Assembly: GCF_002960425.1 (NCBI RefSeq)
Contig: NZ_POIZ01000052.1
Location: 161,336 to 225,335 of the forward strand
Reading direction: 5' to 3'
Source: Streptococcus suis
GTDB lineage: Bacteria > Bacillota > Bacilli > Lactobacillales > Streptococcaceae
Length of the DNA stretch: 64,000 nucleotides
Shown here: positions 45,435 through 59,689 of the stretch, piece after piece
Layout: each line of letters begins with the position of its first letter
Numbering within the stretch: the stretch's first letter is position 1
Notes under the pieces: model-generated
Told to the model about the DNA's origin: nothing
The model's database searches: none
Seen by the model: the letters and a program-made list of their open reading frames with translations, nothing else
Translations under genes and position numbers: made by a program

Positions 45435-46274
45435 ATGCGCAAGATTATTTTTTTAGATGTGGATGGGACCTTGGTAGACTATCACAATCGAATTCCAGAA
45501 TCAGCTATTCGTGCTATCCGGCAGGCTAGAGAAAATGGGCATTTGGTCTATGTCTGTACTGGTCGCAGTCGGGCAGAAATGCAGCCAGAACTATGGGAAA
45601 TTGGCTTGGACGGAATGATTGGTGGCAACGGCTCCTATGTAGAGCATCAGGGCAAAGTCGTCATGCACCAACTCATATCAGAAGAGGATAGCCGAGCGAT
45701 TGTGGACTGGCTTCATGAACGCGGTCTGGAATTTTACCTGGAAAGCAACAACGGCCTTTTTGCCAGTGAGAATTTCCGTGAACGGGCTCGTGAAACCTTG
45801 AAGATTTATGCCATGAACAAGGGAAAAACAGCTGAGGAGGTCGCTAATCAAGAGGTAGAAGATGTCATGCATGGAATGGTATTTGATGGAGAATTGTACC
45901 GAGATGATTTGAATAAAATCAGTTTTGTGCTCGATTCCTATCAGGATCATTTGGACTCCAAGGAAGCTTTTCCCAACTTGGTCGCAAATACTTGGGGTGG
46001 CCGCGGAGAGTCAGCTCTATTTGGTGACCTAGGAGTGAAAAACATCGACAAGGCGCATGCGATTGATGTTTTGTTGGACTATTTAGGAGCCAGTCAGAAG
46101 GATACCATCGCTTTTGGAGATGCTAAGATTGATATTCCCATGCTGGATTACTGTGCGGTTGGGGTCGCTATGGGAAATGGCGGAGCGGAGATCTTGGCTA
46201 TGGCTGATATGATTACAGACGATGTTGAAGAAGACGGCCTTTACAATGCCTTTGACAGATTAGGGTTGCTATAA
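45435..46274 (+). CDS. HAD superfamily (Cof type) sugar phosphatase
   Basis: This 279-residue haloacid-dehalogenase phosphatase of the Cof/YbhA-type IIB subfamily shows motif I FLDVDGTLVDY, motif II VCTGRSRAEM, and motif IV FGDAKIDIPML. Such enzymes dephosphorylate sugar phosphates or cofactors of undetermined identity here. AAGGAGAATAAAG precedes the ATG. It may stand alone; licT follows after 188 bp with its own promoter. Confidence 0.88.
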   Translation: MRKIIFLDVDGTLVDYHNRIPESAIRAIRQARENGHLVYVCTGRSRAEMQPELWEIGLDGMIGGNGSYVEHQGKVVMHQLISEEDSRAIVDWLHERGLEFYLESNNGLFASENFRERARETLKIYAMNKGKTAEEVANQEVEDVMHGMVFDGELYRDDLNKISFVLDSYQDHLDSKEAFPNLVANTWGGRGESALFGDLGVKNIDKAHAIDVLLDYLGASQKDTIAFGDAKIDIPMLDYCAVGVAMGNGGAEILAMADMITDDVEEDGLYNAFDRLGLL

Positions 46275-46307
46275 GATTTTTGAATTAGAATAATTTGTTC
46301 TAAAGTA

Positions 46308-46336
46308 TTGCCAAACCGCTTACAATCTGATAAGAT
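46308..46336 (+). promoter_or_regulatory. Promoter of licT, with a nearby cre-like sequence
   Basis: TTGCCA (46308-46313) and TAAGAT (46331-46336) are spaced by 17 nt. AAACCGCTTACAA (46313-46325) resembles a catabolite-responsive element. Confidence 0.5.
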
Positions 46337-46343
46337 AAGAATA

Positions 46344-46431
46344 GGATTGTTACTGATAAGCAGGCAAAACCTAGGTAGATAGTAAATGGTCTGGAAACAG
46401 CCTTATTTGCTATATGCTTGGGTTCTTTTTT
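46344..46431 (+). promoter_or_regulatory. RNA antiterminator site (RAT) and terminator before licT
   Basis: GGATTGTTACTGATAAGCAG (from 46344) followed by GCAAAACC is a typical BglG/LicT-binding antiterminator hairpin. The overlapping terminator pairs AACCTAGGTAGATAG with CTATATGCTTGGGTT and ends in TTCTTTTTT. LicT should therefore control its own gene in response to beta-glucosides. Confidence 0.85.
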
Positions 46432-46462
46432 ATCAGTCAAGTGAAATAGGTGGTGAGAACAA

Positions 46463-47296
46463 ATGCAGATAGAAAAAGTCTATAACAATAATGTTGTTCA
46501 AGCAGTTGATAACCAGGGACGTGAATTGATTGTAATGGGGAAGGGTCTGGGATTTCAGAAGAAAACTGGTGAACAAGTAGATGCCAGTAAGATTGAAAAG
46601 ACTTTTGTTCTTCAAAACGATAATCAACAGGCAGATCTAACCAATCTCTATCTTCAAATGGGGAATGGAGAGACTGAGGTTGTCAATACTATTATTGCTA
46701 AGGCAGAAACAGTTTTGGGTGTTTCCTTTGATCTATCACTTTACCTTGCATTAGGTGATCACCTCCACTTTGTTTTCCAAAGAAGTCGAGAAGGATTAAG
46801 CATTGAAAATCCTTTGGCTTGGGAAATTAGAAAATTTTATCCACAAGAATATCAGTTGGGACTAGCGGCGCTTGCTTATATCAAGGAAAGCTTGGGACTG
46901 GACTTGGAAAAATCAGAAGCATCATCTATTGCTCTTCACTTGATCAATGCTCAGAAAAATGGTGCTTTTGGAAAAGATAGTCAGATTATAAGTAAAATTG
47001 TCACACAGATCTTAGACATTGTCCGCTTGCATTTTGGCTGTGTAGCTTATGAAGAAGATACCAGCTACCACCGTTTTGTGACCCATGTGCAGTATTTTGC
47101 CCAGCGGGTGGCAAATGGGATTGTAGAAGGACAGAACGATGCCTTCCTTTATGAGCAGGTCAAAGCTAACTATCCGGATTCCTTTGCCTGTACACAAAAG
47201 ATTCAGCAATATATTGCTCAGGTCTATCAATTTGAAATGTCCAAGGATGAACAAGTCTATTTGACCATTCATATCCAACGTTTAAAAACTAGTTAG
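46463..47296 (+). CDS. licT: BglG family transcriptional antiterminator LicT
   Basis: This 277-residue RNA-binding regulator has the CAT RNA-binding domain (1-56: MQIEKVYNNNVVQAVDNQGRE..GLGFQ), PRD1 (about 65-170, histidines in LGDHLHF) and PRD2 (about 172-277, HFGCVAYEEDTSYHRFVTHVQYF). PTS phosphorylation of the PRD histidines sets its activity. It precedes the PTS gene, and RAT sites lie before both genes. Confidence 0.94.
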   Translation: MQIEKVYNNNVVQAVDNQGRELIVMGKGLGFQKKTGEQVDASKIEKTFVLQNDNQQADLTNLYLQMGNGETEVVNTIIAKAETVLGVSFDLSLYLALGDHLHFVFQRSREGLSIENPLAWEIRKFYPQEYQLGLAALAYIKESLGLDLEKSEASSIALHLINAQKNGAFGKDSQIISKIVTQILDIVRLHFGCVAYEEDTSYHRFVTHVQYFAQRVANGIVEGQNDAFLYEQVKANYPDSFACTQKIQQYIAQVYQFEMSKDEQVYLTIHIQRLKTS

Positions 47297-47316
47297 AAAA
47301 AAATCAAAAAAACTTC

Positions 47317-47357
47317 AGAAAACGCTTGCAAAAGTTTTGGCAATGTGTTATTATAAT
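47317..47357 (+). promoter_or_regulatory. cre site and promoter of bglP
   Basis: AGAAAACGCTTGCAAA (47317-47332) is a good catabolite-responsive element (CcpA). It overlaps a TTGCAA -35 (47326-47331); TATAAT follows at 47352-47357 (20-nt spacing). Confidence 0.7.
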
Positions 47358-47367
47358 TTTAACAAAA

Positions 47368-49404
<2,037 letters not shown>

Positions 49405-49485
49405 TTAAATTGAATAGAGAAAGGGTAAATTAATATTTCTATACAAGACTAGAAAAACAGATAATTTTGTATAGATCATTGTAAT

Positions 49486-49562
49486 AAATCTAAATAGATG
49501 CTAATCAGAACGTATTTTCCACGGATTTTGCGAATAAGTTAGTATTTATTTAGATTTTTTTG
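49486..49562 (+). terminator. Terminator of the bglP operon
   Basis: AAATCTAAATA (49486-49496) pairs with TATTTAGATTT (49547-49557) over 11 bp with a long loop and a T run. It lies just before the esterase gene and could also act as an attenuator for it. Confidence 0.65.
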
Positions 49563-49595
49563 TGGTAAAAACATATTAAAATATGGGTGATTATT

Positions 49596-51281
49596 ATGAA
49601 AAAGATACTATTTTATATACTTACCGTTCTATCCTTCAGCACATTAGCTGCTTGTGGCCAGACTGATAATGCACAGACTTCTATTTTTGATAATAAAGTA
49701 ACTAAGGTGATCGCTAGTGGAGAAGTCACGGGTCAAAAAGATGATACGACTTCAACAATTGAATGGCTAGGTATCCCTTATGCAGCGGAACCAGTAGGAG
49801 AGTTGCGTTGGAAGGCACCGCAACCTGTAGAAAAATGGGAAGGTAGTTTTGATGCAACTGAAACAGGTTCTCCCTTTATTCAAATTTCCAAAGGTGAAGT
49901 AATTGGAACGGAAGAAGCTTTGAATCTTGATATTGTAAGACCAGATACAACAGATACCAATTTGCCTGTTGTCGTCTTTCTACATGGAGGCAATAACCAA
50001 ACTGGTCATGCACAAGAAATCAAAGGAAACGGCTTTGTAAATGATCTCAATGCAGTTTACGTTTCAGTTAACTATCGATTAGGAGCTCTTGGTTTTAATC
50101 CTTTAGATGCTCTCAAAAATGGGACTGATGAAGAGAATTCTGGAAACTATACACTTCTAGATATTGCTGCTGCTTTGGATTGGGTTGAAGAAAATATTGA
50201 AGTTTTTGGTGGAGATAAGGATAATGTGACCTTAGCAGGCTTTTCGGCTGGTGGTCGTGATGTAATGGCAACATTAATTTCTCCACTATTTAAAGATAAA
50301 TATGATAAAGCAATCTCCTTTAGTGGAGGAATGACTTTAGCAGATGAAACAGAGAGCCAAGATATTTTTGCAACTGCGATAGCGCCATTAGTTGTTGAAG
50401 ATGGTATAAAGTCAACAGAGAGTGAAGCAAAAGAATGGTTACTATCTAATGATGATCAAGTAACTGATTATCTCTATGGTCTACCTGCAGAGCGACTGGC
50501 TTCTTTGATGGGAAATGCTGGTATTCGTATGTCTGTCTTTCCGCACCTGTATAAAGATGGGGTAGTCATTCCGAAGGAAGGATTTGATACGTCAAATTAT
50601 AATGATGTGCCTCTTCTTTTAATAACAGGAACTAGCGAATTTTCTTTATTCACAGCTTTCGATCCCTATTTTGCAAATTCTGTGACAGATGGCAGTCTAT
50701 TTTCAGATGCTGACAAATTAAAAGAATTTATATTTACCGAAACATATGGTAGTGCTCTGTATCGTCTCTCTAACACTGTAGATAGTGCTAGAAAAATGCA
50801 AGGAACATATAATTCACCAATATACATTGGAGAAATTTCTTATGGAGATAATGCAGAGACTGCTCCAAAAACAGCTCAGCTGTTAGGTGCCTTTCATGGC
50901 GTATTTGAACCTTTACTTCAACAACCATCAAATTATGCTACCTTCATCGGTGAAGATTTCAATTCTGAAGGTGCTAAACAACTAAGCCAACAGTTTAAAG
51001 CATATCTGAAAGGATTTATCACAAGTGGTAACCCTGAAGGAGAAAAATTACCACAATGGGAAGAGTGGACAGCTGACGGCAGTCAGGTAATGAAATTTGA
51101 TGCTAGTTTAGAAAAAGCTGAAATTGAAATGGGTGAAGATTCTCAAACTGCGGAGGACATTGTTATGGACCTTCGAGAAGATAGTAACTTAACTGCAGAT
51201 AAAAAACAGATTTTAATTGACAATGTGTTGAATGGTCGCTGGTTCAGTCAACCATTGGATGGATTAAAAGTCAACGAATAG
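49596..51281 (+). CDS. Type B carboxylesterase/lipase family lipoprotein
   Basis: This 561-residue secreted esterase has a signal peptide with lipobox TLAAC. The alpha/beta hydrolase of carboxylesterase type B shows LGIPYAAEPVGELRW, oxyanion-hole VFLHGGNN, nucleophile S217 in AGFSAGGRD (the family norm is GESAGG, here GFSAGG) and a likely catalytic H434 in LGAFHG. The ATG at 49596 follows GGGTG; an in-frame GTG at 49587 would only add three residues. It lies between the PTS gene and the ABM/AraC pair. It might remove acyl groups from plant glycosides, but that is inferred from the setting. Confidence 0.85.
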   Translation: MKKILFYILTVLSFSTLAACGQTDNAQTSIFDNKVTKVIASGEVTGQKDDTTSTIEWLGIPYAAEPVGELRWKAPQPVEKWEGSFDATETGSPFIQISKGEVIGTEEALNLDIVRPDTTDTNLPVVVFLHGGNNQTGHAQEIKGNGFVNDLNAVYVSVNYRLGALGFNPLDALKNGTDEENSGNYTLLDIAAALDWVEENIEVFGGDKDNVTLAGFSAGGRDVMATLISPLFKDKYDKAISFSGGMTLADETESQDIFATAIAPLVVEDGIKSTESEAKEWLLSNDDQVTDYLYGLPAERLASLMGNAGIRMSVFPHLYKDGVVIPKEGFDTSNYNDVPLLLITGTSEFSLFTAFDPYFANSVTDGSLFSDADKLKEFIFTETYGSALYRLSNTVDSARKMQGTYNSPIYIGEISYGDNAETAPKTAQLLGAFHGVFEPLLQQPSNYATFIGEDFNSEGAKQLSQQFKAYLKGFITSGNPEGEKLPQWEEWTADGSQVMKFDASLEKAEIEMGEDSQTAEDIVMDLREDSNLTADKKQILIDNVLNGRWFSQPLDGLKVNE

Positions 51282-51407
51282 TAATTGAATTATTTTTGAT
51301 AGATTCCATTAAAAGTTTACCAAAGAGTGGTTATTACAGTTGAATAACAAAAAAACATCTGTCTACTAATTAAATAGAGGCAGATGTTGTTTTGTATGAT
51401 ATTGATA

Positions 51408-51728
51408 TTACTTCTCTATAAAATTTCGGTCTCTATCCGGAATCCCATCTTCATCACTGCAATATCGTTCTGCTGTCACAGTCAGCTGGTACTTGCTCCG
51501 TAGATCTAGGATTTCCTGCATCATAGGGGAAGCATGGTGGATATCTAGAGCAGCTTGGTCTGTCCAACTATCAATCAAGAGAATGGAATGGGGATCGTCG
51601 AGCGGTGCAAAGTATTGGTAACGCTGGTTACCAGCCTGCTGGCGAATGCGGTCTGCAATGCCTCTAGCCTCCATTTCCTGAGCGAAAGCACGTGCATTAT
51701 CAGCTGATCCAGTATAGTAGAGGTGCAT
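51408..51728 (-). CDS. Antibiotic biosynthesis monooxygenase (ABM) domain protein
   Basis: This small dimeric alpha/beta-barrel protein of the ABM/YgiN type (106 residues from 51728; an ATG at 51737 adds 3) includes FAQEMEARGIADRIRQQAGNQRYQYF and DSWTDQAALDIHHASPMMQEI. The histidine in HHASP is typical of the family. Substrate unknown; members degrade quinols, haem or aldehydes. It is downstream of the AraC gene on the minus strand after a 249-bp gap that holds a copy of the SD-to-start element interrupted by a 98-bp palindromic repeat. Confidence 0.82.
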   Translation of the reverse strand: MHLYYTGSADNARAFAQEMEARGIADRIRQQAGNQRYQYFAPLDDPHSILLIDSWTDQAALDIHHASPMMQEILDLRSKYQLTVTAERYCSDEDGIPDRDRNFIEK

Positions 51729-51737
51729 GGTGATCAT

Positions 51738-51978
51738 AATCTAAGATATAAAGGGCGTTCAGCGGACACAGATAAAATATAGTCTTTTAGTTTACTTTTA
51801 GTACTAGGCAATGAGCTGCAGGCAGTACTGAAGTACGGCAAAGCGAATTAACGAAGTAATAAAAGAAAAACTAAATGACGTAGGAAACAGAACGACGACG
51901 CAAGCGTCTAGTTCTCGTTTATCTTTTTGGCCCAGTCCGTAGCCCGTATTCAGTTCAACCAAATACGGAGGCCCTAGT
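51738..51978 (-). promoter_or_regulatory. Structured SD-to-start element, copy 4 (before the ABM gene)
   Basis: On the minus strand AGAAAGGA (about 51984-51977) is followed by CCGTATT..AATACGG, whose loop contains GTTGAAC (51959-51953). P1 is GGGC-TA-CGGAC (51945-51935) pairing with GTCCG..GCCC (about 51768-51752). The junction CCAAAAAGATAAAC leads to P3 (AACGA..GACGC-TT-GCGTC..TCGTT, about 51919-51890) and TTTCCTA. The 3' end TATATCTTA lies 14-22 nt before ATG 51728. AAGATA/TATCTT can pair. A 98-bp palindromic repeat interrupts this copy. Confidence 0.55.
51782..51879. repeat. 98-bp palindromic repeat inside element copy 4
   Basis: GTCTTTTAGTTT (51782-51793) and AAACTAAATGAC (51868-51879) are inverted terminal repeats with one mismatch. 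Inside lies a second symmetric pair AGTACT (51800 and 51824). The size and terminal repeats fit a miniature inverted-repeat element. Target-site duplication is not clear. Confidence 0.65.
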
Positions 51979-51986
51979 CCTTTCTA

Positions 51987-52901
51987 TTATTTATCAAAAT
52001 TGGTATAGGTCCTATTCTTCCGCAATTGCTTGCGGTAGTTGCTAGGGGTGGTGTGGTAGTATTGCTTGAACTGGCGGTTGAAGTTGGACAGGTTATTAAA
52101 GCCAACTTCGGTGGCGATTTCCAGTACTGGTTTGAGGGTGTTAGTCAAGAGCTCGGTTGCGGCTCGCAGTCGGACTTGGATGATAAATTCCATACAGGAA
52201 GTCCCTGTTTGTTGCTTGAAGACTGTCATAAAGTGAGTTTTGGTATAGCCCATTCGGCCTGCCAGCTCTTCAATGGTCAAGTTATCGGCATAATGTTGCT
52301 GGATGTACTCGATCAACAACCGCAGTTTTTCATTCTTCCGATACATATCATCGGTATTTTTTCGGACAATGTAGCGGTGGCGGTAGAGCAGGTAGAAGAG
52401 GTCAAATAGTCGACTCTTGAGTGGCAATTCGAAGTAGGGTGGCTGGTGTCTGACCAATTCGAAAATGGTTAGTAAGCACTGTCTGATTTCTGCATAGCCT
52501 GGGTCTTGGGCTTGGATGCGTGGAACACACTTGAAGACATCCGTCTGCAGGGGTTGGAGATAGAGCATACTGGTTTTGTCCAAGTGAGAAGCCCCCAGCA
52601 TATCCAGATGAAAGAGTAAAGTATCCGTCTCGTGCCCCCGTTGCTCAATCGGGTGAATGGAATGCGGAGCATTGGGCCGAATAAGGATTATATCACCAGC
52701 CTGACTATTGAAATAATCATAGTCGATATGGTAGCGGGCTGTCCCTCCGTAAACATAGTTGATTTCAAATTCATTATGCCAATGAAAAAGAACATCAGGA
52801 ATCCCGTTCATGACACTGGTATGGTAATACTTATAGGGCAACAAACGGCTGTCGTAGTCAACGGCGTGTTTGAAGTTCTTATCCGTCAATGGTGGTTGCA
52901 T
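51987..52901 (-). CDS. AraC family transcriptional regulator
   Basis: This 304-residue regulator has an N-terminal cupin-like sensing domain (about 20-120: VLFHWHNEFEINYVYGG, GDIILIRPNAPHSIHP) and a C-terminal AraC-type double helix-turn-helix (about 195-300: TIEELAGRMGYTKTHFMTVFKQQTG and EIATEVGFNNLSNFNRQFKQYYHTTPSNYRKQ). It is divergent from the first GH1 gene over 110 bp and is likely to control that gene or the cluster. The start at 52901 has GGAG 7 nt upstream; a frame to 52931 is possible. Confidence 0.9.
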   Translation of the reverse strand: MQPPLTDKNFKHAVDYDSRLLPYKYYHTSVMNGIPDVLFHWHNEFEINYVYGGTARYHIDYDYFNSQAGDIILIRPNAPHSIHPIEQRGHETDTLLFHLDMLGASHLDKTSMLYLQPLQTDVFKCVPRIQAQDPGYAEIRQCLLTIFELVRHQPPYFELPLKSRLFDLFYLLYRHRYIVRKNTDDMYRKNEKLRLLIEYIQQHYADNLTIEELAGRMGYTKTHFMTVFKQQTGTSCMEFIIQVRLRAATELLTNTLKPVLEIATEVGFNNLSNFNRQFKQYYHTTPSNYRKQLRKNRTYTNFDK

Positions 52902-52948
52902 ACAATTCTCCAATTCGTAGGATAGTACCATTATAGCATATTATTTGA

Positions 52949-54496
<1,548 letters not shown>

Positions 54497-54501
54497 GGAA
54501 G

Positions 54502-54524
54502 ACGGCACTTTGCCGTTTTTCTTT
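54502..54524 (+). terminator. Short hairpin after GH1 paralogue 1
   Basis: GACGGCA and TGCCGTT pair around ACTT, followed by TTTCTTT. It may act as a weak terminator before the VOC gene. Confidence 0.6.
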
Positions 54525-54540
54525 AAGGAAGGAGTACAAC

Positions 54541-54924
54541 ATGAGGATAGAACATATAGCAATCTACACTCAGGATTTGGAAGGTATGCGTAATTTCTTT
54601 GAAACCTATTTCCATGCTCAATCGAATCAACTCTACCATAATCAGAAAACCAGTTTCAAATCCTATTTTCTTACCTTTGAAGACGGGGCTCGACTGGAAA
54701 TTATGACCAGAGACGATGTAGTAGACAAACCAAGCCAGCTCAATCATCTAGGTCTCATTCATCTAGCCTTTAGTCTAGGAAGTGAGGAAGCTGTGAATGA
54801 GTTGACAGAGCGACTCGTTGCAGCAGATTACCCACTTCTCAGTGGGCCAAGAGTAACTGGAGATGGTTACTATGAATCGTGCGTTTTAGGATTTGAAGGT
54901 GTTCAAATTGAGTTAACAGTGTAA
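54541..54924 (+). CDS. Glyoxalase/VOC superfamily protein
   Basis: This 127-residue vicinal-oxygen-chelate fold protein has the start MRIEHIAIYTQDLEGMRNFF and the end YYESCVLGFEGVQIELT. H5 in the first strand, with later Glu/His candidates (LEIMTRD, HLGLIHLAFSL), fits metal-dependent glyoxalase-like members. The substrate is not evident. It lies 12 nt before the second GH1 gene with which it is probably cotranscribed. Confidence 0.85.
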   Translation: MRIEHIAIYTQDLEGMRNFFETYFHAQSNQLYHNQKTSFKSYFLTFEDGARLEIMTRDDVVDKPSQLNHLGLIHLAFSLGSEEAVNELTERLVAADYPLLSGPRVTGDGYYESCVLGFEGVQIELTV

Positions 54925-56406
<1,482 letters not shown>

Positions 56407-56414
56407 GAGGTCTT

Positions 56415-58464
<2,050 letters not shown>

Positions 58465-58470
58465 TGTTTG

Positions 58471-58498
58471 AAAGACAGGTCTTCGGACTTGTCTTTTG
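58471..58498 (+). terminator. Terminator of the GH1 cluster
   Basis: AAAGACAGGTC pairs with GACTTGTCTTT (one G-U) around TTCG, then TTG. Its end overlaps the lplA promoter. Confidence 0.8.
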
Positions 58499-58517
58499 TT
58501 ATCGTTTCCACTATAAT
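58489..58517 (+). promoter_or_regulatory. Promoter of lplA
   Basis: TTGTCT (58489-58494) and TATAAT (58512-58517) are spaced by 17 nt. Confidence 0.65.
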
Positions 58518-58547
58518 AAAAATTAGTTAACAATAAAGGAGTTTTGC

Positions 58548-59537
58548 ATGAAATACATCGTAAACAACAGCAATGACCCAGCCTATAACATTGCCCTCGA
58601 AGCTTATGCCTTCAAGGAATTAACAGATATTGACGAGATTTTTATTCTCTGGATCAATGAGCCTGCCATCATTATCGGTAAGCACCAGAATGCTATTGAA
58701 GAAATCAACAAGGAATTCACAGACGAAAAGAGCATCCATGTTGTTCGCCGTCTGTCAGGTGGTGGCGCTGTCTATCACGACCTCAACAACCTCAACTACA
58801 CTATAATCTCTAACAAGGCAGACGAGGGAGCTTTTGACTTCAAAACCTTCTCCAAACCTGTGATTGATACCCTTGCGACACTTGGTGTTGAGGCGAATTT
58901 CACCGGCCGTAATGATCTGGAAATCGACGGCAAGAAAATCTGTGGTAATGCCCAAGCCTATGCCAAAGGCCGTATGATGCACCACGGTTGCCTGCTCTTT
59001 GATGTGGATATGTCAGTCTTGGCAAGTGCCCTCAAGGTCAGCAAGGACAAGATTGAGTCCAAGGGAGTTAAGTCAGTCCGTGCCCGCGTGACCAATATCA
59101 ACGACGAATTACCAGAGAAGATGACGGTCTTGGAATTCAAAGATGCTATCCTCAACCAGATGAAGCAAGAATATCCAGACATGGACGAGTATGTATTGTC
59201 AGAAGACGACTTGGCCCGTATCCAAGAAATCCGTGATACCCAGTTTGCGACCTGGGATTGGACCTACGGTCAGACACCAGAATACACGGTTGAGCGTAGC
59301 GTTCGTTACCCAGCTGGTAAAATCACAACATACATCAAGGCCGAAAAATCTGTCATTGAATCCATCAAGATTTACGGAGACTTCTTCGGTATTGGTGATG
59401 TGTCAGACATCGAAAACTTGTTGGTCGGCACTCGCTACGAGTACGCAGATGTCCTAGCGAAACTCCAAGAAATCGACACCACACACTACTTCTCACGCAT
59501 GACAACAGAAGAAGTAGCCAAAGCAATTGTGGCTTAA
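58548..59537 (+). CDS. lplA: Lipoate-protein ligase A
   Basis: This cytosolic ligase (329 residues) activates lipoate with ATP and attaches it to lipoyl domains. It has the biotin/lipoate-ligase catalytic block (VVRRLSGGGAVYHDLNNLNYTI), the NDLEIDGKKICGNAQ loop with the catalytic Lys, and a C-terminal accessory domain (about 245-329). Its likely targets in this window are the identical lipoyl domains of PdhC and PdhD. It is monocistronic, with its own promoter and terminator. Confidence 0.94.
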   Translation: MKYIVNNSNDPAYNIALEAYAFKELTDIDEIFILWINEPAIIIGKHQNAIEEINKEFTDEKSIHVVRRLSGGGAVYHDLNNLNYTIISNKADEGAFDFKTFSKPVIDTLATLGVEANFTGRNDLEIDGKKICGNAQAYAKGRMMHHGCLLFDVDMSVLASALKVSKDKIESKGVKSVRARVTNINDELPEKMTVLEFKDAILNQMKQEYPDMDEYVLSEDDLARIQEIRDTQFATWDWTYGQTPEYTVERSVRYPAGKITTYIKAEKSVIESIKIYGDFFGIGDVSDIENLLVGTRYEYADVLAKLQEIDTTHYFSRMTTEEVAKAIVA

Positions 59538-59545
59538 TCTATCAG

Positions 59546-59572
59546 ACTATCCATGAACTTGGATAGTTTTTC
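59546..59572 (+). terminator. Terminator of lplA
   Basis: ACTATCCA and TGGATAGT form a perfect 8-bp stem with a 6-nt loop, followed by TTTTT. Confidence 0.85.
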
Positions 59573-59624
59573 GTTTGTTAATACTTTCCACTTGTTCCCG
59601 TCTGTGGATTTTTAGGGTTATATC

Positions 59625-59653
59625 TTGATAAAACATAAGTATTATCTTATAAT
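59625..59653 (+). promoter_or_regulatory. Promoter of secA
   Basis: TTGATA (59625-59630) and TATAAT (59648-59653) are spaced by exactly 17 nt. Confidence 0.7.
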
Positions 59654-59689
59654 AGATTATTGATTAAAACTTGAAATAGGATGAAATAT

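Noticed and set aside
51782..51879. Intact insertion sequence at the ABM/AraC locus
   Set aside because: Only 98 bp with inverted ends and no transposase frame; it is at most a miniature element.
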